Assembly: GCA_025360425.1 (NCBI GenBank)
Contig: JANYCD010000041.1
Span: forward strand, 1-35,984
Direction: 5' to 3'
DNA from: Sterolibacteriaceae bacterium
GTDB lineage: Bacteria; Pseudomonadota; Gammaproteobacteria; Burkholderiales; Rhodocyclaceae
Length of the DNA: 35,984 nucleotides
Shown: one piece after another, positions 8,412-16,619 of the stretch
Layout: each line of letters begins with the position of its first letter
Numbering within the stretch: the stretch's first letter is position 1
Notes under the pieces: model-generated
The model's input: the letters and a program-made list of their open reading frames with translations, nothing else
Told to the model about the DNA's origin: nothing
Databases searched by the model: none
Program-made: the position numbers and the translations under genes

Positions 8412-9614
8412 CTACCAGTTGGTTTCGCGTTCTGCGGTGGCGGCGATCTTGTGCGTGGTGAGATCGGTACCCTCGAATTCCTCTTCCGGCGAAAGACGGA
8501 TGCCGACGGTGATTTTCAATAGGCCGTATACCGCTAATCCTCCGACGAAAGCGATCAGTATCCCAAGTCCGGTGCCGATCAACTGTGCCGGCAGGCTTAC
8601 CCCGCCGATTCCACCAAACGCTTTGCTGCCGAAAATGCCGGCGGCGATTCCGCCCCAAGTGCCGCACAAGCCATGCAGGGGCCACACTCCGAGTACATCA
8701 TCGATCTTCCAGCGATTCTGGGTGAGAGTAAACATGAATACAAACAGACCGCCAGCGACTCCGCCAGTGACCAAGGCGCCGAGCGGATGCATCACATCGG
8801 AACCGGCACAGATGGCGACCAACCCCGCCAGCGGTCCATTATGGACAAAGCCGGGGTCGTTGCGACCCACGACCAGCGCGACAAGCGTGCCGCCAACCAA
8901 AGCCATCAGGGAATTCATTGCCACCAGCCCTGAAATTTTATCTAGTGTCTGGGCGCTCATGACGTTGAAACCAAACCAGCCAACCACCAGAATCCATGCA
9001 CCGAGCGCAAGGAAAGGAATGCTCGATGGCGGATGAGCGGCGATAGCGCCGTCTTTTGAGTAACGTCCGCGCCGGGCACCCAGCATCAAAACGGCGGCGA
9101 GTCCGATCCAACCGCCAACCGCATGTACCACGACAGACCCCGCGAAATCGTGAAAGCCTGCACCGAAGGAATTCTTCAGCCAATCCTGAATCCCGTAAGC
9201 ATTGTTCCAGGCGATACCTTCGAAGAAGGGGTAGATGAACCCCACCAGAAGAAAGGTTGCGGCGAGTTGGGGATTGAAGCGGGCTCGTTCGGCGATACCG
9301 CCGGAAACGATTGCCGGGATCGCAGCAGCGAAGGTGAGCAGGAAGAAAAACTTTGTCAGCTCATATCCACCCTTTTGGGAAAGCAGTTCGGCGCTACCGA
9401 AGAAATTCACTCCGTAAGCAAGGGTGTAGCCAATAAAGAAGTAAGCCAAAGTCGATACGGAGAAATCGACCAGAATCTTGACCAGCGCATTCACCTGATT
9501 CTTCCTTCTTACCGTGCCGAGCTCCAGAAAGGCGAACCCAGCATGCATGGCCAGAATCATCACTGCGCCGATCAGGATGAAAAGAACATCGGCAGAGGTC
9601 TTAAACGGTTCCAT
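8412..9614 (-). CDS. amt: ammonium transporter Amt
   Basis: A 400-residue integral membrane protein of the Amt/Mep/Rh family with about eleven hydrophobic helices. The twin pore histidines are at His164 (SVVVHAVGGW) and His314 (PLHGLCGTWGG). The cytoplasmic tail after VGIRLSPEEEFEGTD is where a GlnK/PII protein would dock. It conducts ammonium across the inner membrane under nitrogen limitation. GGAG lies 9 bases before the ATG. A sigma-54 promoter motif just upstream links it to NtrC, encoded in this window at 16620-18032. Unusually for Amt, no glnK gene is next to it; the upstream gene is mltA. Confidence 0.93.
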   Translation of the reverse strand: MEPFKTSADVLFILIGAVMILAMHAGFAFLELGTVRRKNQVNALVKILVDFSVSTLAYFFIGYTLAYGVNFFGSAELLSQKGGYELTKFFFLLTFAAAIPAIVSGGIAERARFNPQLAATFLLVGFIYPFFEGIAWNNAYGIQDWLKNSFGAGFHDFAGSVVVHAVGGWIGLAAVLMLGARRGRYSKDGAIAAHPPSSIPFLALGAWILVVGWFGFNVMSAQTLDKISGLVAMNSLMALVGGTLVALVVGRNDPGFVHNGPLAGLVAICAGSDVMHPLGALVTGGVAGGLFVFMFTLTQNRWKIDDVLGVWPLHGLCGTWGGIAAGIFGSKAFGGIGGVSLPAQLIGTGLGILIAFVGGLAVYGLLKITVGIRLSPEEEFEGTDLTTHKIAATAERETNW

Positions 9615-9646
9615 ATTGGGGCTCCAGGCACGAAATCAGTGCAAGA

Positions 9647-9662
9647 AGCAGAAACCATGCCC
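9647..9662 (-). promoter_or_regulatory. sigma-54 promoter of amt
   Basis: On the minus strand GGCATG-GTTT-CTGCT matches the sigma-54 consensus GGCAYR-N4-YTGCW at every position, with GG and GC 12 bases apart. Transcription would begin about 22 bases before the amt ATG. Confidence 0.72.
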
Positions 9663-9722
9663 AATATTAAATCACGCTAAATCAATGTATTGTAAAAATT
9701 AACCAGTTCAGGATGTTCAAGT

Positions 9723-9751
9723 ATGGTGCATGAAATATTAAACCGCACCAT
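9723..9751. promoter_or_regulatory. inverted repeat ATGGTGC-N15-GCACCAT upstream of amt
   Basis: Two exact 7-base inverted arms lie 60-90 bases upstream of the sigma-54 promoter and 25 bases past the mltA stop. The arms contain GGTGC/GCACC, the NtrC half-site, but face the opposite way from a normal NtrC site. No T-run follows, so it is not an obvious mltA terminator. Confidence 0.35.
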
Positions 9752-9775
9752 TGTCGCCACTTTGGTGGGGCGTGC

Positions 9776-10954
9776 CTATTTTGGTAAGTACCCCTTTGGG
9801 AGCAAAACCCACATGCGTCCTTTTTGCCGCATCTTGCCCGCCTTGTTGCCAGCTTCGGTTCCGCTTCCCCAATAAAAATCGGCTCTGACTGCGCCACGAA
9901 TGGCGCCACCCGTGTCTTGAGCCAGCATCAACCGGCGCAAGGGTTGGTCTGAGAGTGGGTAGGTCGTTGCGAGCCAAACGGGTGCGCCCAGCGGTGTAAT
10001 GCGAGGGTCTACGGCAATGCTGCGTTCGGGTGTCAGTGGCACGGTTAGCGCACCTGGCGGGCCACTGCCTGCCACTGGTAGTTCGCGAAAAAACACCAGA
10101 CTCGGATTCGTGTTCAGTAATTCCTGCAGGCGCTGCGGATGTTCATCGGCCCAAGCCTTGATGCCCTGCATCGAAGCTTCTTCGGCTTTTAGTTCGCCCT
10201 GATCGACCAGCCATTTGCCCACGGATCGATAGGGGTAACCGTTCTGGTCGGCATAGGCAAGGCGCACGCTGCTGCCATCGTCGAATTGAATCTGACCGGA
10301 ACCCTGAATTTGCATGAAGAAAAAATCGATTGGATCAGCCAGCCAAAGCAAGGCCTCACCGGCGCGTTTTTGTTCCTGCTTGGCCCATTCCGAGCGGGGG
10401 AAATACGGCACTAACTTATGTCCCGTGATTCGCCCCCTCAAGCGCATGTTTTTGAGTTCGGGATATACCTCGGATAAATCGACAGTGATCAGGTCATCCG
10501 GTGCGCCAAAGACCGGGACGACATAGGGTGGTTTGCGCTGGCGGCCGCCTTTCAGCACGGGCTCGTAGTAGCCGGTAACGAGGCCTTCGCGTTCTCCGTC
10601 GGGATTCACCAGTTGCCATGGTTGGAATTTCGCCTCAAACCACGCGCGCAATTCGGTAGGTGCAGTGGTTCGGGCGGAAGCACAGGTCGCGGTCCACGTC
10701 GTCTGTTTTTCCAGCACTTTGCAGGAAGCCAGGAATGCTTCGAAACTTGGTTTGAGGCCGTCTTCCGCCCAATCTGGCAGATCGCTCCAATTCGCCGATT
10801 GGAGCGGCTTTTCAGTCGGCTTGGGCGGCACCACTATTGGACAAGTGTCGCAGGAGCATGGAACGCACGCTGTAGTTTCCGGACCGCGAGTCGGTTGAGA
10901 TGTGCAGCCGTATAGCAGCACAAGAGTGAAGAAGACGAAAAGGAGACGGGCCAT
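9776..10954 (-). CDS. mltA: membrane-bound lytic murein transglycosylase A
   Basis: A 392-residue outer-membrane lipoprotein. The signal sequence ends in the lipobox LYGC with the acylated Cys near residue 17, followed by a Pro-rich linker (VPPKPTEKP). The MltA domain covers about 110-260 (VTGYYEPVLKGG, FFMQIQGSGQI) and the C-terminal 3D domain holds DTGGAIRGAVRADFYWGSG with the catalytic Asp near 347. It cleaves the MurNAc-GlcNAc bond of peptidoglycan, leaving 1,6-anhydro ends. It lies 60 bases from, and divergent to, the DUF815 gene and upstream of amt on the same strand. The last 50 bases have a degenerate copy at 8279-8327. Confidence 0.92.
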   Translation of the reverse strand: MARLLFVFFTLVLLYGCTSQPTRGPETTACVPCSCDTCPIVVPPKPTEKPLQSANWSDLPDWAEDGLKPSFEAFLASCKVLEKQTTWTATCASARTTAPTELRAWFEAKFQPWQLVNPDGEREGLVTGYYEPVLKGGRQRKPPYVVPVFGAPDDLITVDLSEVYPELKNMRLRGRITGHKLVPYFPRSEWAKQEQKRAGEALLWLADPIDFFFMQIQGSGQIQFDDGSSVRLAYADQNGYPYRSVGKWLVDQGELKAEEASMQGIKAWADEHPQRLQELLNTNPSLVFFRELPVAGSGPPGALTVPLTPERSIAVDPRITPLGAPVWLATTYPLSDQPLRRLMLAQDTGGAIRGAVRADFYWGSGTEAGNKAGKMRQKGRMWVLLPKGYLPK

Positions 10955-11014
10955 AAGATGATCGCAAAATGAATCTGCTAGAGTTCGACGCTTGAAAATT
11001 GGCTAGCTTACCGC

Positions 11015-11905
11015 ATGAAAGACATCAAGACGACTGAACTGACGGCCTTTCTGACGCGCGCAGAAGCACTACTGGCGCGGGTTGAGACCCTGCTTCCAAC
11101 ACCCGCTGCTGCTCCCGACTGGCGTGTGAATGCTTTTCGCTGGCGCAATCATGGCGGGCGTGGCCGTCTTGAAGGAGTGAACCAGCTGCATCAGATTTTC
11201 CTCGAAAACCTGCAATGCGTTGACGAGCAAAAGCAGCGTCTCGAACAAAATACGCACCAGTTTGTGAGCCGACGCAGCGCCAACAACGTTTTGCTGACCG
11301 GCGCCCACGGTACCGGCAAGTCATCACTGGTGAAGGCTCTGCTTGGAAAATTTGCCACGAAGGGTCTGAGATTGATTGAGGTCGACAAGGACGACTTGGT
11401 CGACCTGCCGGTAATCGTTGACCAGATCGTGATGCGCCCCGAGCGGTTCATCATATTTTGCGACGATCTTTCCTTCGAAGCCGGCGAGCCGGGTTACAAG
11501 GCACTGAAGAGCGTATTGGATGGATCGATTTCCGGTATGCCGGACAACCTGTTGATCTATGCAACGTCCAATCGGCGTCATTTGATGCCCGAGTTCATGG
11601 GCGAAAATCTTGATGCGAAACACACTGCCGAGGGCGAGGTTCACCCCGGTGAAGCCAGCAACGAAAAAATTTCGCTTTCCGAACGTTTCGGCTTGTGGCT
11701 GTCGTTCTATCCGTTCGATCAGGAGCATTACCTGTCGATTTGCGCGCATTGGCTTGGCACGTTTGGACTCAGCGCCAAACAGATCGACGCTGCTCGCGGC
11801 GAAGCGCTGCGCTGGACCCTGATGCGTGGTTCGCGCAGTGGCCGCGTGGCCTGGCAGTTCGCGCGCGACTATGCCGGACGCAGCCCCGAAAAATCCCGCA
11901 AGTGA
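11015..11905 (+). CDS. DUF815 AAA-type ATPase
   Basis: A 296-residue P-loop protein of the DUF815 family. Walker A is GAHGTGKSS at 96-104, the Walker B-like strand is FIIFCDDLSFE, and a sensor-like YATSNRRHLMPE follows. The N-terminal 90 residues are helical and precede a conserved RGRLEGV segment. Function is unknown; homologues are found widely in betaproteobacteria beside the same Nudix gene. Its TGA stop overlaps the GTG start of that gene, so the two are translationally coupled. Confidence 0.88.
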   Translation: MKDIKTTELTAFLTRAEALLARVETLLPTPAAAPDWRVNAFRWRNHGGRGRLEGVNQLHQIFLENLQCVDEQKQRLEQNTHQFVSRRSANNVLLTGAHGTGKSSLVKALLGKFATKGLRLIEVDKDDLVDLPVIVDQIVMRPERFIIFCDDLSFEAGEPGYKALKSVLDGSISGMPDNLLIYATSNRRHLMPEFMGENLDAKHTAEGEVHPGEASNEKISLSERFGLWLSFYPFDQEHYLSICAHWLGTFGLSAKQIDAARGEALRWTLMRGSRSGRVAWQFARDYAGRSPEKSRK

Positions 11906-12843
11906 AACTTACCAAAGTTGCTGCGGCCGTCATCCAGCGGTCGGATGGAACATTTTTGCTCGGGCAGCGCGCTGCCGGCACGTTCTATCCGGGTTATTGG
12001 GAATTTCCCGGAGGCAAGGTCGAAGCCGGCGAAACCCCCCGGCAAGCGTTGGACCGCGAGTTGCGCGAAGAGCTCGGCATTGAGGTGCGCAAGGCCCATC
12101 CATGGCTGATACGCGAACACCATTACGAACACGCCCATGTAATGCTGCACTTCTTTCGCGTTGTCGAATGGGAAGGCGAGTTGCGCGATCACGTTCACTC
12201 TGCGTTGGCCTGGCAGCTTGCCGATGCCGTGACTGTGTCGCCGATGTTGCCCGCCAATGCGCGTGTGCTCAACGCCTTGGCTTTGCCGACGTTTTACGCG
12301 ATCACCGATGCAGGCCGGATGGGCGTGGATGCACAATTGGCAGTGCTAAAGGATGCACTCAGGGACGGATTGAAACTGGTGCAGTTGCGTGAACCGAATC
12401 TGGACAAATCCAACCGCGAGGTTTATGCACACGCCGTTGTAAAACTGTGCCGGGAATATGGCGCGCGTTTACTGATTAATAGTGATGAAGATTTGGCCCG
12501 CCTGGTTGGCGCTGATGGCATCCATATGCCGGCAAGGCAACTGATGGAATACAGGGTACGTCCCGAGTTTTCGCTTGTCGCCGCGTCTTGCCACAACAGG
12601 GCGGAGTTGATGCGGGCGGCAGAACTGAAATTGGATTTTGCTGTACTTGGTGCGGTGAACAGCACCGAGAGCCATCGCGATCGTTTACCGCTGGGCTGGA
12701 ACGAATTTTCGAAGCTGGTGGAGTTGTCCGGCATGCCGGTATTCGCTCTTGGTGGCATGAGTCGCGCTGACCTGGAAACTGCCTGGCAGGCAGGAGCACA
12801 TGGCGTCGCCGCGATTCGCGATGCCTGGCGTTATTCTTCCTGA
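11902..12843 (+). CDS. Nudix hydrolase (MutT-like) fused to a ThiE/TenI-like domain
   Basis: A 313-residue two-domain protein. Residues 1-130 form a MutT-like Nudix domain with a complete Nudix box from Gly38 to Ile60 (GKVEAGE then RELREELGI), expected to hydrolyse oxidised nucleoside triphosphates such as 8-oxo-dGTP. Residues 133-313 resemble thiamine-phosphate synthase/TenI barrels ([49 protein letters not shown]). The ThiE-like half may not make thiamine phosphate; its role in such fusions is not known to me. The GTG start at 11902 overlaps the preceding TGA. The 3' end overlaps the convergent yacG by 13 bases. Confidence 0.88.
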   Translation: MKLTKVAAAVIQRSDGTFLLGQRAAGTFYPGYWEFPGGKVEAGETPRQALDRELREELGIEVRKAHPWLIREHHYEHAHVMLHFFRVVEWEGELRDHVHSALAWQLADAVTVSPMLPANARVLNALALPTFYAITDAGRMGVDAQLAVLKDALRDGLKLVQLREPNLDKSNREVYAHAVVKLCREYGARLLINSDEDLARLVGADGIHMPARQLMEYRVRPEFSLVAASCHNRAELMRAAELKLDFAVLGAVNSTESHRDRLPLGWNEFSKLVELSGMPVFALGGMSRADLETAWQAGAHGVAAIRDAWRYSS

Positions 12844-13016
12844 TCGGGTTCCTGGGTTTCTTTGGTAACCGGCACGCGATATTCTTCGGCGGCCCAAGCG
12901 CCGAGGTCAATGCCCTTGCAACGTTCGGAGCAAAAAGGACGCACACGATTTTCCGCTACCCATTCCACCGGTTTGCCGCATGTTGGACAACTTACGGTAC
13001 GGACTACAGGTTGCAA
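12831..13016 (-). CDS. yacG: DNA gyrase inhibitor YacG (zinc protein)
   Basis: A 61-residue protein with one zinc site, CPTC at 10-13 and CSERC at 29-33, then [16 protein letters not shown], the family signature. In E. coli YacG binds GyrB and inhibits gyrase. The C-terminal tail is acidic (QEPDQEE). It overlaps zapD upstream by 13 bases and the convergent Nudix gene by 13 bases, so this corner is very compact. Confidence 0.93.
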   Translation of the reverse strand: MQPVVRTVSCPTCGKPVEWVAENRVRPFCSERCKGIDLGAWAAEEYRVPVTKETQEPDQEE

Positions 13017-13759
13017 AACGTCATCTCGAAATTTACGTCAGCATCAACCTGCCTCGGACGCTGATTCACTTCCGGGCCCAGAAAGCGAATATTGAGCGCA
13101 TATTTGCTGGCGCTGATTTCCGGAATATAGGCATCACTGCGACTGAGGCGCAGACGTATCATCTGCGCGTTGCGGCCGGCAAGCGTCATTTGGTAGGCGC
13201 CGTGATAGGCGATCTGCGTTTCCGGCCGGCCGGATGAACGCAGCAGTCGCAACACGATGCTGATGGCCTGATGGATCGGCGACAGCGGTGCAAGCCAGTG
13301 CTCCAGATCACGCCGCCGCAACTGCCCGTCGCGGTTGAGCCAGAAATGATATGACGGGAGGTCAAACTCACACACGCCACCAGGAATCGACGCCCGATTC
13401 TTGATCGCCATCAGCCATTCGTTTTCGCGCAGGTAATAGCCGATCTTGCCCTGGATGGCCAGCAAACCGGCCGCCGCCTGTTCGATTTCGTAAAGGGCGC
13501 CCGACAGCGCATCCTCGGAGATTTCCGGATTATTGCGGAAGGACAGCAAAATCTGGCGCTGCCGTTCCAGTTCCTGCATTAAATCGAATTTGAGGTCGGC
13601 ACGTCCGGCCACTTCCAGAACTTCAAACAGGGTGACCAGTGCCACGTGGTGGTCTTCGTGACTCTCTGCGGCGACGAAGTGAGTGATCTTGTCGAACAGG
13701 TCTTCCAAGCGCAGTAATGTGCGAATGCGCTCGTTGAGCGGGTATTGGTAAGTGATCAC
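13004..13759 (-). CDS. zapD: cell division protein ZapD (DUF1342)
   Basis: A 251-residue cytoplasmic protein that bundles FtsZ at the division ring. The start region ([19 protein letters not shown]) and the later [24 protein letters not shown] and [16 protein letters not shown] are family hallmarks. Start: no ATG fits, so GTG at 13759 is used; the frame is closed by a TAG not far upstream. No Shine-Dalgarno lies at normal distance from this GTG; instead GGAG precedes a four-codon ATG reading frame whose TGA overlaps the GTG (13756-13770). Confidence 0.92.
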   Translation of the reverse strand: MITYQYPLNERIRTLLRLEDLFDKITHFVAAESHEDHHVALVTLFEVLEVAGRADLKFDLMQELERQRQILLSFRNNPEISEDALSGALYEIEQAAAGLLAIQGKIGYYLRENEWLMAIKNRASIPGGVCEFDLPSYHFWLNRDGQLRRRDLEHWLAPLSPIHQAISIVLRLLRSSGRPETQIAYHGAYQMTLAGRNAQMIRLRLSRSDAYIPEISASKYALNIRFLGPEVNQRPRQVDADVNFEMTFCNL

Positions 13760-13770
13760 TCGTCGGCCAT
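13756..13770 (-). other. possible 4-codon leader reading frame coupled to zapD
   Basis: ATG-GCC-GAC-GAG-TGA (Met-Ala-Asp-Glu) follows GGAG by 9 bases, and its stop overlaps the zapD GTG as GTGA. This would let ribosomes reach a start that has no Shine-Dalgarno of its own. Inferred from arrangement only. Confidence 0.35.
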
Positions 13771-13825
13771 TGGGTAAGTTCTCCGAATTCTGACGGATTT
13801 GACACTAAACCTCAATATTTGTCGG

Positions 13826-14440
13826 CTATTTCGCTGAAAGTTCAAGGTAGTCTTGATGCAATGTGGCGACCTGGAGCTTCAGCGCATCAAGATCGCCTGC
13901 ATTGTTGATGATGTCATCGGCAATGTTCAGCCGCTGTTCACGGGTCGCCTGGGTCGCCATGATGCGGCGTATTTCGGGTTCCGCAAGCCGGCTTCGCAAA
14001 ATTACCCTGTCAATCTGAGTTTCTTCCGGGCAGTCGACGACCAGTATCCGATTCACGCGACTGCGCGGATCCCCCGACTCCAGCAGCAACGGGATCACCA
14101 ACAGCAAATAGGGAGCGCCGTCCTTTAATGCCTTGCGACTGCGGTTCTCGCTCTCTTCGCGAATCATCGGGTGGAGAATGGCTTCCAGACGCACCCGGGC
14201 AGTCGCGTCGCTAAAAACCAACTGGCGCATGGCGGAACGATTCAGGGCGCCTTGAGGAGTAATGATGTCAGGCCCGAACGCGGCGCCTATCGCCGCCATT
14301 GCAGTGCCGGCGGGCACGGTCAGTTCATGCGCTATGGCATCCGCATCGATGATGGCTGCACCGAGCTCGCCAAACATGTCTGCGGCGGCGCTCTTGCCAC
14401 AGCCGATGCCACCTGTCAGGCCAACGACCAAAGGTGTCAT
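13826..14440 (-). CDS. coaE: dephospho-CoA kinase
   Basis: A 204-residue P-loop kinase catalysing the last step of coenzyme A synthesis, phosphorylation of dephospho-CoA at the 3'-OH. The P-loop GGIGCGKS is at 10-17, the lid and base-binding part reads RLEAILHPMIR, and VIPLLLESG and the Arg-rich RVILRSRLAEPEIRRIMATQ follow. The ATG overlaps the stop of the upstream SPOR gene (ATGA). The prepilin peptidase pilD that often precedes coaE in betaproteobacteria is absent; a SPOR-domain gene is there instead. Confidence 0.94.
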   Translation of the reverse strand: MTPLVVGLTGGIGCGKSAAADMFGELGAAIIDADAIAHELTVPAGTAMAAIGAAFGPDIITPQGALNRSAMRQLVFSDATARVRLEAILHPMIREESENRSRKALKDGAPYLLLVIPLLLESGDPRSRVNRILVVDCPEETQIDRVILRSRLAEPEIRRIMATQATREQRLNIADDIINNAGDLDALKLQVATLHQDYLELSAK

Positions 14441-15060
14441 GAAGCGGGGCAGTCGCCGAGCGTGGCGTTGGCATTATCCCGGGTCAGGTCAGGCAGCCGC
14501 GAAAGCAGCGAGTTCGGACCGCGCACCAGCAGACGAACCGCATCGGGTGGTTGCCGAGTTATGACCTTGGCAGACTTGACCCCCTTCTTTATCAACGCCT
14601 GTAACTGCTCATGTGCCGCCGACTCGTTATGGAATGTCGCCAGCAAAACGACAAACGTGTTGTTGTTCGCTGTTGTCACGCGTGCATCACCAATCCCGAA
14701 TTTTTTCAATTCGGCAAGCTTGGTATCAGCAGCGGCGCGATCAGTCCAACCAGGGATGGATAGCTCCCAGGTTTGCTGTTCATCGGGCCGTGACAGCGTG
14801 ATGGTGGCACCGGCCAGCTGTTGTCCGAGTGAAGACTGAAGTCGCTGCGCGTCGGCCAGCTTCAAGTCGCCGATAACACGACAGACTTCAACGGGAGCGA
14901 CAGCTTTTATCGTGGAAAGAATGCGTAGCTTTGAGGGATTGATTTGTGTTTCAAACCGTTCCGGTTCGCGCCCGGAGATGTTGCCATCGCCAAAATAGCC
15001 CCGGCTCCAGGCAAACATCGCAAGGTTGGCGAAGATCAGCAGCAATAAAAAAATGCGCAC
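14437..15060 (-). CDS. SPOR-domain membrane protein
   Basis: A 207-residue protein with an N-terminal membrane anchor (IFLLLLIFANLAMFAW) and a C-terminal half resembling a SPOR fold (CRVIGDLKLADAQRLQSSL; VVLLATFHNESAAHEQLQALIKKGVKSAKV). SPOR domains bind denuded glycan at the division septum. The GTG start at 15060 has GAGG 8 bases before it and lies 19 bases after coaX. Gene-order neighbours are coaX and coaE. Confidence 0.75.
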   Translation of the reverse strand: MRIFLLLLIFANLAMFAWSRGYFGDGNISGREPERFETQINPSKLRILSTIKAVAPVEVCRVIGDLKLADAQRLQSSLGQQLAGATITLSRPDEQQTWELSIPGWTDRAAADTKLAELKKFGIGDARVTTANNNTFVVLLATFHNESAAHEQLQALIKKGVKSAKVITRQPPDAVRLLVRGPNSLLSRLPDLTRDNANATLGDCPAS

Positions 15061-15079
15061 AATGTTTCCCTCAGTGTTG

Positions 15080-15802
15080 TCAGCGGGCGGGGTTCATCTC
15101 GGTGGCGATACGCGCCAGTCCTTCAAGCGCGAGATTATCGATTCGCAGATGAGGCAAGGCGATCTCATTCGACAGTGTCTCGGCGGAACCGCCTGAAAGG
15201 ATACAGAGTGCGCCGGGTTCCTGCGCTATGGATGAGAACATACGATCAATGGCACCCAGTGTGGCGCAGATCGCGCCGCTGGTGATGGCGTCCTGCGTAC
15301 TCCTCGGCAAAGGCTGGTAGCGCCCCGACGCGTGTGGCAGTCGGGCGGTATTGCTGGCTAACGCAGAACGCATCAAATCCACACCCGGGATAATCAGGCC
15401 GCCCTGAAAAACGCCAGCGGCATCAAGCAGATCAATCGTAGTCGCAGTGCCGGCGCTGACCACGACGCAGGCATTCTCGTGAAATCCGCGAGCGCCGATA
15501 AGCGCTGCCCAGCGATCGGCGCCGAGTTGCGCCGGGGTATCGTAGCGGCTGGTAACGCCACATTGAGTGTCACTGGCTTTGATCCAGGTCAGCGTGAAGG
15601 GCAGAGCTGCTTCGATCGCAGCACAAACCTTGGAGGAGGCGACGATACAGCCGATCGCACGCTCGATTGGGACCGCTGCTGGCAGGCAACTGCGTATCGT
15701 TGCCGCATCTGCGGTAGGTAGTGTTCCCGTGAAGGCCCAGCCAGAGCCGGAACGCAAACCCCATTTGAGCCGCGTGTTGCCGCAATCGATGCAGAGGATC
15801 AT
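15080..15802 (-). CDS. coaX: type III pantothenate kinase
   Basis: A 240-residue ASKHA-fold kinase for the first step of CoA synthesis. The N-terminal phosphate loop reads CIDCGNTRLKWG, the substrate loop LGADRWAALIGAR, followed by VSAGTATTIDLLD and GGLIIPGVDLM, all typical of CoaX. CoaX enzymes are not feedback-inhibited by CoA and need a monovalent cation. It overlaps birA by 4 bases (ATGA). Together with coaE it puts two CoA-pathway steps in one stretch. Confidence 0.94.
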   Translation of the reverse strand: MILCIDCGNTRLKWGLRSGSGWAFTGTLPTADAATIRSCLPAAVPIERAIGCIVASSKVCAAIEAALPFTLTWIKASDTQCGVTSRYDTPAQLGADRWAALIGARGFHENACVVVSAGTATTIDLLDAAGVFQGGLIIPGVDLMRSALASNTARLPHASGRYQPLPRSTQDAITSGAICATLGAIDRMFSSIAQEPGALCILSGGSAETLSNEIALPHLRIDNLALEGLARIATEMNPAR

Positions 15803-16611
15803 GGCAGAGCCCCTGCTGCAGCTCTAAGGCTGACTTCGCCACCGATTATTTTTTTCAATCCCGAGGCCGTGGCAACCAGCAATGCTCCATCCTGATCAAT
15901 GCCGAGGCATGTTCCTACCGAATCCACACCGTCTCCTGTAATCCGTACTGATTGATTTTGAAAAGCATGGCGTGATAACCATGCTGCGCGCAGCGCGGCA
16001 AAACCGCCGGCGGCATAATTATCCAGAGTGCGAGCAAGGCTGGCCAGGGTAATCGCGAGCACTTCTTCCCGGCTTGCCCGCGACCCCAGCGAGTCAAGGC
16101 CTATCGCAGTTTGCGCAACATCTGCCGGCAGATTTTCCGGTAGGCGCAAATTAAGGCCAACCCCGATCACTGCCGAACGGGTGTTGCCTGGCTGCAATTC
16201 CACAAGTATTCCGGCCAGTTTGCGACCGGCGTGAAGAACATCGTTAGGCCACTTGAGCGCGACCCCATCAATGCGCAGATTGTCCATCGCGTCAGCGAGC
16301 GCGACTCCCACTGCCAGCGAGAGCGCGGTTGGCGCAGAAGACTCGGGGCCGAAGCGCCAGAGCACGGAAAAGGTCAGGCTGTCATCAGGCGCCGAGTGCC
16401 ATGTGTGGCCTCGCCGGCCGCGGCCCGCCGTCTGGCGGTCTGATACCAACACACTGCCTGAAGCTGCACCTGTTTCGGCCAGGGTCAGCAATCGGCTATT
16501 GGTCGAGTCGCACTCGGCGACTGCGTCAACGTCAAAACGCCGCGCTAACTTACCCAGCGCAGCCGCAACTGCGGCAATGTCGAGGGACGATTCGTAGAGG
16601 GTTCCGGCCAT
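15799..16611 (-). CDS. birA: biotin-[acetyl-CoA-carboxylase] ligase (no DNA-binding domain)
   Basis: A 270-residue biotin protein ligase that makes biotinyl-AMP and transfers biotin to the carboxylase carrier protein. The catalytic loop reads GRGRRGHTW within SDRQTAGRGRRG near 80-92, followed by LSLAVGVALADA, LKWPNDVLHAGRKLAGIL and VIGVGLNL. The helix-turn-helix found in E. coli BirA is missing, so it is an enzyme only. The start is 8 bases after ntrC, suggesting read-through from the ntrBC transcript. Confidence 0.94.
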   Translation of the reverse strand: MAGTLYESSLDIAAVAAALGKLARRFDVDAVAECDSTNSRLLTLAETGAASGSVLVSDRQTAGRGRRGHTWHSAPDDSLTFSVLWRFGPESSAPTALSLAVGVALADAMDNLRIDGVALKWPNDVLHAGRKLAGILVELQPGNTRSAVIGVGLNLRLPENLPADVAQTAIGLDSLGSRASREEVLAITLASLARTLDNYAAGGFAALRAAWLSRHAFQNQSVRITGDGVDSVGTCLGIDQDGALLVATASGLKKIIGGEVSLRAAAGALP

Positions 16612-16619
16612 GGGCCGGA

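Noticed and set aside
9637-9655. TTGCAC upstream of amt as the -12 element of a second sigma-54 promoter
   Set aside because: The nearest GG is 2 bases out of register with it; the overlapping GGCATG-N4-CTGCT has the correct spacing.
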